This document shows, one piece after another, positions 33,270 to 40,132 of a DNA stretch of 64,000 nucleotides. Numbering within the stretch: position 1 is the stretch's first letter; every line of letters starts with the position of its first letter. The translations under genes were made by a program, and so were the position numbers. Location of the stretch: positions 65,646-129,645 of the forward strand of contig NZ_JAGFNS010000003.1 in assembly GCF_017592555.1 (NCBI RefSeq). The letters run 5' to 3'. Under the pieces are notes generated by a model. The model ran no database searches, was not told the DNA's origin, and saw only the letters and a list, made by a program, of their open reading frames with translations. The stretch comes from Actinoplanes flavus. Lineage in GTDB: Bacteria > Actinomycetota > Actinomycetes > Mycobacteriales > Micromonosporaceae.

Positions 33270-35396
33270 GTGACGGAGAGTCAGACTGCGTTCGCACAGG
33301 ACATCGCGGCGCTGGTTCGTGATGCCCAGCGGGGCCGTTCCGCCGCCCGTGACCAGCTGATCACCGGTCACCTCTCGCTGATCTACAACATCGTCGGCCG
33401 GGCGCTGAACGGGCATCCGGATGTCGACGATCTGGTGCAGGACACCATGCTCCAGGCGATCAACGGGCTCGGATCCCTCCGCGATCCCGACCGTTTCCGA
33501 TCATGGCTGGTGGCGATCGCGTACCGCCGTGTCCACATGCATCTGCGCTCCCGCAAGATGACCCTGCTGCGCCGCCACCCGGAGCCGGTGGACGTGCCGG
33601 ACCCGGTCGGCGACTTCGCCGAGCGCACCACCGCCGAGCTGGTGGTGGCCGAGCAGCGGCGGGAGCTGGCCGAGGCGACCCGCTGGCTGGAGGACCGCGA
33701 CCGGGAGCTGCTGGGGCTGTGGTGGCAGGAGGCCCGCGGCGACCTGACCCGGGCCGAGCTGGCCGCCGCCCTGGAGCTGAACCCGAAGCACGCCGCGGTC
33801 CGGGTGCAGCGGATGAAGGCGCAGCTCGACCTGTCCCGCGGGGTGGTCCGCGCGCTGCGCGCCAAGCCGCTCTGCCCGGAGTTGCAGCAGACGATCCGGT
33901 TCTGGGACGGCACCGCCGATTCGGTGTGGCGCAAGCGCCTGGCCCGGCACGTGCGGGACTGCCCGAGGTGCCGCGTCCACCAGGGCGGGATGGTCACGCC
34001 GGAGCGGCTGCTGCTGGGCATCGCGGCGCTGCCGGTGCCGGTGGCGCTGTGGGCCGGGATCCAGGCCGCGGCGGCGGGCGGCGCGGCGGTCGCGCCGTCC
34101 GCGCTGTCCGGTGTCTCGCTGGTCGCCCACGTGCAGTCGCTGGCCTCGCACAAGGGCCTGGCGGCGGCCGCGGTGGCGGCCACCGTCGCGGTCGGGGGCG
34201 GCCTGACGTACGCCGTGGTCTACGAGCCGGAGCGGCCCGCGGCCCTCGGCCCGTCGCTGACGATCACCTCGGCCCCGGGGACGGCCGCGGCGTCGCGGCC
34301 CGCCGCCCCGGCCGTCTCGGAAGCGCCGTCGGCCGCCGCCACCGCGCGCCCGGTCGCCGGGCTGGGCGTGCCGAAGGCGGACATCTACGTGTCGCCGGGC
34401 GGTTCGGACGACGGCGACGGCAGCCTGGCCCGCCCGTACGCCTCGATCGCGAAGGCGGTGGCGACGGTGCGGCCGGGCCAGACGATCGCGTTGCGCGGTG
34501 GCACCCACCGCCTGACGAGCCCGATCACGATCAGCACGAGCGGCACCGCGGAGAAGCGGGTGACGATCAGCGGGTACGGCGGCGAGCGGGCCGTCATCGA
34601 CGCCTCGGCGGTCCCGGCCGACAAGTGGGCGATCACCCAGCGGTCGTCGTACTGGACGATGCGGGACCTGGAGATCACCGGTGCGCCGGACGCCGCCTAC
34701 ACCTGCCTGTCCTGTAGGGACAACGTCTACCTGCGGCTGTCGGTGCACGACAACGGCGGCACCGGGATCATGCTGCGGGACCCGGGGACGGCCGCCAACC
34801 AGGTGCTGGACAGCGACTTCTACGCGAACCGGGGCTCCGGGCTGGCGGTGCAGTTCGGTGACGGCGACGGCAACCGGCTGCGCGGCAACCGGTCGTTCCG
34901 CAACGGTGGCGACGGGATCAATCTGGGCGCCTTCGACAGCCGGGTCTCGGTGCAGTACAACTGGTCGTACGCCAACGGGGCGAACGGTTTCGCGGTGGGT
35001 GGCGGCACTCCGGCGGTGAGCGCGGCGCACCAGGTCCGGCACAACGCGGCCTGGGGCAACGACGGTCACGGCTTCGTCGACGAGGGCAACACCGGGGCGA
35101 TCGAGCTGGGCAACAACACGGCGTTCCGGAACACCGGGCTGGGTTTCGCGATCACCACCGCCCCGGCCGTGCTGCGCAACAACGCCGCGATCGGCAACGA
35201 GCGGGGTGAGCAGGGGCTGTCGGCGGCCGCCAAGCCGACCGGCAACAGCTGGCAGGTGTCCGGTTTCTCCGAGGCGACGTTCCGGTCGGTGGATCCGGCG
35301 GTCGCCGAGGGCGCCCGGACGGCGGCCGCCAAGCTGCCCGGCACCGACTATCTGAGCACCGGCAACGGCGTCGGAGCCTCGATGAGCGGCTCATAA
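33270..35396 (+). CDS. ECF sigma factor fused to zinc-finger anti-sigma motif, TM helix and extracellular beta-helix domain
   Basis: This is a 708-residue four-part protein. Sigma region 2 lies at about 22-95 (DVDDLVQDTMLQAI, RFRSWLVAIAYRRVHMHL) and region 4 at about 130-190 (ELAAALELNPKHAAVRVQRM). A ZAS-type HxxxCxxC follows (His227, Cys231, Cys234), as in zinc anti-sigma factors. One transmembrane helix lies at about 296-318 and a Pro/Ala linker to 365. Residues 370-700 form a right-handed parallel beta-helix like pectate lyases (YVSPGGSDDGDGSLARPY, then ISGYGGERAVID and repeated N-rich coils). I infer a membrane-tethered sigma factor controlled by an external carbohydrate-binding domain. 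GTG 33270 follows GAAGGAAG. Confidence 0.85.
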   Translation: MTESQTAFAQDIAALVRDAQRGRSAARDQLITGHLSLIYNIVGRALNGHPDVDDLVQDTMLQAINGLGSLRDPDRFRSWLVAIAYRRVHMHLRSRKMTLLRRHPEPVDVPDPVGDFAERTTAELVVAEQRRELAEATRWLEDRDRELLGLWWQEARGDLTRAELAAALELNPKHAAVRVQRMKAQLDLSRGVVRALRAKPLCPELQQTIRFWDGTADSVWRKRLARHVRDCPRCRVHQGGMVTPERLLLGIAALPVPVALWAGIQAAAAGGAAVAPSALSGVSLVAHVQSLASHKGLAAAAVAATVAVGGGLTYAVVYEPERPAALGPSLTITSAPGTAAASRPAAPAVSEAPSAAATARPVAGLGVPKADIYVSPGGSDDGDGSLARPYASIAKAVATVRPGQTIALRGGTHRLTSPITISTSGTAEKRVTISGYGGERAVIDASAVPADKWAITQRSSYWTMRDLEITGAPDAAYTCLSCRDNVYLRLSVHDNGGTGIMLRDPGTAANQVLDSDFYANRGSGLAVQFGDGDGNRLRGNRSFRNGGDGINLGAFDSRVSVQYNWSYANGANGFAVGGGTPAVSAAHQVRHNAAWGNDGHGFVDEGNTGAIELGNNTAFRNTGLGFAITTAPAVLRNNAAIGNERGEQGLSAAAKPTGNSWQVSGFSEATFRSVDPAVAEGARTAAAKLPGTDYLSTGNGVGASMSGS

Positions 35397-35472
35397 GAAG
35401 AGCCCGCTGAGCGGCTCAGGAAAAGGGCCCGATGAGCGGCCCAGGAAAGAAGCCGGATGAGCGGCCCGTAAA
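35381..35472 (+). repeat. 25-bp tandem repeat covering the end of the sigma-fusion gene
   Basis: Copies begin at 35381, 35406, 35431 and (partial) 35456, with core GATGAGCGGC. The first copy includes the last codons and stop of the sigma-fusion gene, and the rest lie in the spacer before the MoxR gene. Confidence 0.75.
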
Positions 35473-35513
35473 TCGCATGCCCCGCCGGACCGGGGCGGGC
35501 CAGACTGTCCGCC

Positions 35514-36575
35514 ATGCACTCCGCGATCACGGTCACTCCCGCCCAGCTGCCCGGCCTGCTGCTCCACGTGGCCGTCGTGCGGCCGGTCTTCCTGTGGGGC
35601 GCGCCCGGGATCGGCAAGAGTTCGCTGGTCCGTGATTTCGCGGCCGCGCTGGGCCTGGAGTGCGTCACCCTGGTCGGCACCCAGCTGGCCGCCGAGGACC
35701 TGATCGGCGTGCCGGAGCTGCGGGACGGGCGCAGCCGGTTCGCGCCGCCCGAGTCGATCGCCCGCGACCAGCCGTACTGCCTGTTCCTGGACGAGCTGAA
35801 CGCGTCGAGCCCGGAGGTGCAGAAGGCGTTCTACTCGCTGATCCTGGACCGCCGGATCGGCGACTTCGAGCTGCCGGCCGGGTCGATCGTGATCGGCGCG
35901 GGCAACCGGTCCAGCGACAACGCGCTTGCCCGCCCGATGGCGTCTGCGCTGGTCAACCGTCTGATCCACGTACATCTTCGGGCTTCTTGGACGGACTGGC
36001 TGGAGTGGGCGACGGGCGCCGGCATCCACCCGTGGGTGACCGGTTACCTGACCGAACGCCCGGATCACCTGTGGTCCGCGCCGCCCAAGGTGGAGGAGGC
36101 GTTCTCCACGCCGCGCAGCTGGCACATGCTCTCCGATGCCCTGCACTCCTATGGGGACGGCCTCAGCGAGGAGATGCTCACCCTGCTCGCGGCGGGCACG
36201 CTCAGCCCGGCGCACGCTACCGCCTTCGGCGGATACGTCAAGATCATTCGGCATCGGTACGGGCTGGACGCGATCGTCCGCGGCGATGTCGGCTGGCCGT
36301 CCGCGCCGTCCGACCGGGATCTGCTCTACTTCCTCGCCGAGGCGTTCCGGGCCCGGTTGATCAAGGACCTGCCGGCGAACAAGACGCATGTCTCGGCTAA
36401 CGTGCGCCGGTTCGCGCACCGGGCCAAGGCGATGCTGGTCGAGCTGGCCGAGTTGTCCCTGGAGTGCGGCCGTCTGGTGATCGCGCCGGACGGCGACGGT
36501 AACCCGGTGCTACCCGGCTGGTTCCTCGTCGAGGTGAGCCGCGACCTGCCGCGCCTGGTCGCGGCCCGGGCGTAG
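35514..36575 (+). CDS. MoxR-like AAA+ ATPase
   Basis: This is 353 residues. Walker A is WGAPGIGKSS (about 26-35), Walker B is YCLFLDELNAS (about 88-98), the sensor-1 Asn is in IGAGNRSSDNA, and a C-terminal helical domain follows. MoxR ATPases act as chaperones that insert metal or remodel partner proteins, usually with a VWA-domain protein encoded next door, and one is encoded here two bases downstream. The target complex is unknown. Confidence 0.87.
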   Translation: MHSAITVTPAQLPGLLLHVAVVRPVFLWGAPGIGKSSLVRDFAAALGLECVTLVGTQLAAEDLIGVPELRDGRSRFAPPESIARDQPYCLFLDELNASSPEVQKAFYSLILDRRIGDFELPAGSIVIGAGNRSSDNALARPMASALVNRLIHVHLRASWTDWLEWATGAGIHPWVTGYLTERPDHLWSAPPKVEEAFSTPRSWHMLSDALHSYGDGLSEEMLTLLAAGTLSPAHATAFGGYVKIIRHRYGLDAIVRGDVGWPSAPSDRDLLYFLAEAFRARLIKDLPANKTHVSANVRRFAHRAKAMLVELAELSLECGRLVIAPDGDGNPVLPGWFLVEVSRDLPRLVAARA

Positions 36576-36577
36576 GC

Positions 36578-37588
36578 ATGGTCCGCGCACCCCTGCCGGC
36601 GGAGTCCGATCCGAACACGCTCGCCTGCGAGCTCGCATGGCAGGAGCTGCGTGCGAGTCCGCTGTTCGGGCCGATGATCCGGGGCCGCCTTTACCCGCAC
36701 TCGAACGTGTCGCTGACGCTGGTCGCCGAGCCGATCCCGGGGATCGCTCGGGTCACGATGGACGGCCGGATCACGGCGAGCCGGGCGCGCCGCCTCGACG
36801 CGGAGGAGTGGCGCTGGGTGCTCGCGCACTGCCTGCTGCATCTGGGTTTCGACCACCTCGATCCGGCGGTCGAGCACGACGCCGCGTTCCGGGCGGCGGC
36901 CTGCGTGGCGGTGACCCGGTTCCAGCGGGCCGTGAAGCTGGGCCGTGAGCCGGACCCGCTGCCGCAGCTGCTGCCGGTGACGGAGGAGGCCGCGCTGGCC
37001 GCCCGCTGGCGCCGCGAGGGGGTGCCGGACGGGTTCGCCGGTCCCCCGGACCTGGATCCCACCCCGGTCCGGTTCCGGCCGGGGGCGGAGCCGTCCTGGC
37101 CGGAACGGTTCGCGTCGGGTCTGTCGGCGGCCGCCATGGCCGGGGTGCCGGACATCCCGCGTCCCGGCCGCCGTCACCCGGAGGAGCTGGTCCGCAAGCA
37201 CACGTTCGGGGTGGTGGTGGACACCTCCGGCTCGATGGGCCGTCAGCTGATGGGCAGGGCGCTGGGAGCGATCGCGTCGTACGCCACCGCCCGGGACGTG
37301 CCGGCCGCCCGGGTGGTGTTCTGCGACGCGGCCGCGTACGACGCCGGTTACCTGCCGGTCGACGGCATCGCCGGCCGGGTGCGGGTGCGCGGCCGTGGCG
37401 GCACCCGCCTCCAGCCGGCGATCGACCTGCTGGAACGCGCGGACGACTTCCCCCGGGAGGGCCCGATCCTGGTGATCACCGACGGCGAGTGCGACGTGCT
37501 GCGGATCCGGCGCCCGCACGCCTACCTCGTGCCGCGCGGCGCCCGCCTGCCGTTCACCCCGCGCGGCGAGGTGTTCAGCCTGCGCTGA
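36578..37588 (+). CDS. VWA-domain protein with DUF2201-like N-terminal pseudo-metallopeptidase
   Basis: This is 336 residues. The N-terminal region resembles DUF2201, but the expected HExxH reads HCLLHLGFDH (about 87-96). The histidines remain and the catalytic Glu is Cys, so peptidase activity is doubtful. The C-terminal VWA domain has an intact MIDAS: DTSGSMG (about 210), a Thr in RGGTRLQ and ITDGECD. It lies two bases after the MoxR ATPase gene, the classic MoxR-VWA pairing. Its 3' end overlaps the next, convergent gene by 14 bases. Confidence 0.82.
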   Translation: MVRAPLPAESDPNTLACELAWQELRASPLFGPMIRGRLYPHSNVSLTLVAEPIPGIARVTMDGRITASRARRLDAEEWRWVLAHCLLHLGFDHLDPAVEHDAAFRAAACVAVTRFQRAVKLGREPDPLPQLLPVTEEAALAARWRREGVPDGFAGPPDLDPTPVRFRPGAEPSWPERFASGLSAAAMAGVPDIPRPGRRHPEELVRKHTFGVVVDTSGSMGRQLMGRALGAIASYATARDVPAARVVFCDAAAYDAGYLPVDGIAGRVRVRGRGGTRLQPAIDLLERADDFPREGPILVITDGECDVLRIRRPHAYLVPRGARLPFTPRGEVFSLR

Positions 37589-38090
37589 CGCCGGTGGGGA
37601 GGCCCGCGCCGATCCCGTCGGGGATCCGGTAGTCCGGATACGGCTCCTGCTCGGGGGCGCGGTCCGGGCCGCCGGCCGCGGTGGCCCGCAGCAGCATCGA
37701 GGTGCCGTCGGCGCAGACGATCCGCACGCCGCGCGGCGCCTTCCCGCGTTCCCCGCCGGGTCCCAGGTCGGCCAGCGCGACGAGCCGCCAGGAGCGGAAG
37801 GCGGCCGGGCGGGCGGCGTCGAGCAGCATCACGGCCAGCACCGCGACCCGGTCCGGCCGGCGGCCCGCCGGCGGCGGGAGCACGTCCGGCACCGGCAGGT
37901 CGGTCTCCTGCGGCCAGATCGCACCCCAGAGGTACGCGAGCGCGCCGTCGCCGTACCGGATGCGGACGCCGGCCGGGGACGGGCCGCCGGGTGCGATGCC
38001 CGCGCCGAAGCGTTCCACCGCCTCGATCTCCGGGTGGGCCGCGGCCCGGAACAGCGCCTCGATCACGTCGAGGACCTGGGCGAGCTGCAA
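37575..38090 (-). CDS. Hypothetical protein, 171 residues
   Basis: I do not recognise the family. The protein is predicted soluble and alpha/beta, without signal peptide or helix. Two similar halves may exist (GVRIRYGDGALAYLWGA and GVRIVCADGTSMLLRA). A TTG at 38090 with GGAG eight bases upstream is the likely start. That GGAG is buried in a perfect 9-bp stem. Codon use and third-position GC match the neighbours, supporting a real gene. It is convergent with the VWA gene. Confidence 0.6.
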   Translation of the reverse strand: MQLAQVLDVIEALFRAAAHPEIEAVERFGAGIAPGGPSPAGVRIRYGDGALAYLWGAIWPQETDLPVPDVLPPPAGRRPDRVAVLAVMLLDAARPAAFRSWRLVALADLGPGGERGKAPRGVRIVCADGTSMLLRATAAGGPDRAPEQEPYPDYRIPDGIGAGLPTGVSAG

Positions 38091-38092
38091 CG

Positions 38093-38127
38093 CTTGACTC
38101 CGATCGTCAGGGCTTCGACCGGAGTCA
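38093..38127 (-). promoter_or_regulatory. Hairpin sequestering the ribosome-binding site of the 171-residue gene
   Basis: Perfect 9-bp arms TTGACTCCG (38093-38101) and CGGAGTCAA (38119-38127) end two bases before the TTG start at 38090. Read on the minus strand, the proximal arm contains the GGAG ribosome-binding site. It may also act as an operator in the divergent spacer shared with the NYN gene. Confidence 0.45.
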
Positions 38128-38185
38128 ACCGTGTTCCGGGGCGGCCCTGCCGCCCGTGTTGTGCGACGCGGGGTAGGTTTCGGTC

Positions 38186-39430
38186 ATGGCTCGCGTACGC
38201 GCCGCACTGTATCTGGACTTCGACAACGTGTTCAGCGCTCTCATCAGGCAGGACCCGGATGTCGCCATCCAGTTCGCCGAGGAGCCGGGCGCCTGGCTGT
38301 CCCGGCTGACCACGTCGTTGACCGTGGACGGTCCACGCCGCTGGCTCATCCTGCGGTGCTACATGAATCCGGGCGGCTGGGTGCCGCACCCCGATCCGGC
38401 CGCCGGGATGCAGCGGCTCTACTACTCGCGCTTCCGGCCGTACTTCGTGAACGCCGGCTTCGAGGTGATCGACTGCCCGCGGCTGACCCACACGAAGAAC
38501 GCGGCCGACATCCGGATGGTGGTCGACGCGGTGGACGCGCTCGGCGATCCGGTGCAGCACGACGAGTTCGTGATCGCGTCCGGCGACTCGGACATGACAC
38601 CGCTGCTGGTGCGGCTGCGGCGGGCCGACCGGCGGACCACGATCGTCTCCCCGGCCGACGCCGCGCTCGCCTTCACCTCGGTGGCCGACCGGCTGATCAC
38701 CAGTCAGGAGCTGCTGGAGCTGGTGCAGGGCGAGCCGGTGGAGAGCGAGGAGCAGCCGGTGGTGGTGTCGGCGCCCGGCGAGCCCGAGGCGCCGGCCTCC
38801 TTCGAGCAGTTCCGGGATCTGGTCACCTGGCGGTTCACGGCGGCGCCGGGCCCGCTCAACCTGGCCTCGCTCGCGCACGACCTGCGCCGTCAGCTGGGCA
38901 CCGGGGTGGACGAGTCGAACTGGTTCGGGTTCGGCGGGTTCGTCCGGGCACTGGAGAGCCTGCGGCTGCCGCACGCCAAGTTCTCCAACCACTTCGTGTG
39001 GGACGACAGCCGGCACGGGCCGCCGGAGACCGCGGGCGGGGCCGGTTCCGCGCCGGAGCCGGTGGTCCGGCTGAGCGCCCCGCTCGGCCTGCCGCGCCTG
39101 CCGCGGGACATGTGGCAGCCGGTCTACCGGGCGCTCGCCGACTACGCCGCCGGCCACCATTTCAACCTCACCGAGGCGACCCGCTGGGCCCGCGACGCGC
39201 TGGCCGGGCAGGGGGTGGACGTGAGCCGGTCGGCGATCGCGTTCGTCACCCGGGGGACCGCGTTCGGCGGCGCCCCGCTCTACCGGCAGCCGCCGCCGGA
39301 CGCCGAGGAGATCGCGTCGGCGTTCGCCGACAACGTGCTGAACCGGGCGGAGGCCGCCGCGATCGCCCTGACCGAGGAGGAGTGCGCCGAGGTCCGTTCC
39401 TGGCTCGGGGCGCCGGACCCTAAGGCCTGA
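38186..39430 (+). CDS. NYN-domain (PIN-like) putative RNase with OST-HTH-like C-terminal modules
   Basis: This is 414 residues. The NYN/LabA-like domain (about 1-175) shows LYLDFDNVFSAL, KNAADIRMVVDAVDA and IASGDSDMTPLLVRLR, which supply the acidic metal ligands of PIN-like nucleases. Two winged-helix-like segments follow, at about 205-275 (FEQFRDLVTWRF, WFGFGGFVRALESL) and 305-400, resembling OST-HTH/LOTUS RNA-binding modules. It is probably a metal-dependent endoribonuclease or RNA-binding protein. The substrate is unknown. The 3' end overlaps the convergent TetR gene by 11 bases. Confidence 0.75.
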   Translation: MARVRAALYLDFDNVFSALIRQDPDVAIQFAEEPGAWLSRLTTSLTVDGPRRWLILRCYMNPGGWVPHPDPAAGMQRLYYSRFRPYFVNAGFEVIDCPRLTHTKNAADIRMVVDAVDALGDPVQHDEFVIASGDSDMTPLLVRLRRADRRTTIVSPADAALAFTSVADRLITSQELLELVQGEPVESEEQPVVVSAPGEPEAPASFEQFRDLVTWRFTAAPGPLNLASLAHDLRRQLGTGVDESNWFGFGGFVRALESLRLPHAKFSNHFVWDDSRHGPPETAGGAGSAPEPVVRLSAPLGLPRLPRDMWQPVYRALADYAAGHHFNLTEATRWARDALAGQGVDVSRSAIAFVTRGTAFGGAPLYRQPPPDAEEIASAFADNVLNRAEAAAIALTEEECAEVRSWLGAPDPKA

Positions 39431-40034
39431 ACAGACGGGCCGCCGCCGCGTCCCACGCGGTGACCAGGTCGATCGTCTCCGGCTCGCGCAGCCACTGGAT
39501 CTGGAGGCCGTCCATCAGGGCGACCACCTGGACGGCCAGCTCGCGCGGGCCGGGCACGTCGCCCTCGGCCAGGGCGGCGAACTGGTCCAGCGTGCGCCGC
39601 TGCCGGGCCTTGAAGTAGCCGTGCGCCGGGTGGCCGGGGGCCAGCGACTCGGCCTCCAGCACCGCGAAGAGCCGGACGATCTCGGGCTGTTCGGCGTTGC
39701 GGCGCACCAGCGCGGAGCAGACCTCGGGCAGGGTGACGCGGCGCGGCTCCTCGGCCCAGAGCTGGTGCACGGGCAGGCCGAGCTTCCCGGCCAGCGAGCG
39801 GGCGTCCTCCTCGTCGCGGTATTCCAGGACCGCCACGAGCAGGCTGTCCTTGGAGCCGACGTGGTGCAGCATGCCGGGCACGGTGAGGCCGCAGCCGTCG
39901 GCGACGTCCTGCATGGACAGCCCCCAGAAGCCGCGCTCGGCGATCAGTCTCGTGGTCATCTCGAGGATCTGCCGGCGCCGCTCGGCGGCTGGTAACCGGG
40001 CGCGGTCACGCCGGAACGGTGGGGAGGTCTGCAC
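39420..40034 (-). CDS. TetR-family regulator, likely repressor of the GH3 beta-glucosidase
   Basis: This is 204 residues. The HTH lies at about 18-64 (ERRRQILEMTTRLIAERGFWGLS, MQDVADGCGLTVPGMLHHVGSKD). In the recognition helix the common TxYRHF is replaced by PGMLHHV, a variant seen in TetR proteins adjacent to glycosidase genes. It is divergent from the GH3 gene across a 98-bp spacer carrying the palindrome TACCTAgTAGGTA. It likely senses a beta-glucoside or its product. Confidence 0.85.
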   Translation of the reverse strand: MQTSPPFRRDRARLPAAERRRQILEMTTRLIAERGFWGLSMQDVADGCGLTVPGMLHHVGSKDSLLVAVLEYRDEEDARSLAGKLGLPVHQLWAEEPRRVTLPEVCSALVRRNAEQPEIVRLFAVLEAESLAPGHPAHGYFKARQRRTLDQFAALAEGDVPGPRELAVQVVALMDGLQIQWLREPETIDLVTAWDAAAARLFRP

Positions 40035-40100
40035 TGCTCTTTCCTATCAGCAACCTCTTGCCGGACCACCTCTGACCTGGCTATGTTACGGGTCAATTGA

Positions 40101-40113
40101 TACCTAGTAGGTA
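40101..40113. promoter_or_regulatory. Candidate TetR operator upstream of GH3 gene
   Basis: TACCTA-G-TAGGTA is a perfect odd palindrome (40101-40113), 20 bases before the GH3 start at 40133 and 67 bases from the divergent TetR start. Flanking TGA/TCA extends it imperfectly. Confidence 0.6.
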
Positions 40114-40132
40114 CTCAGTAAGGTGGACGGCG

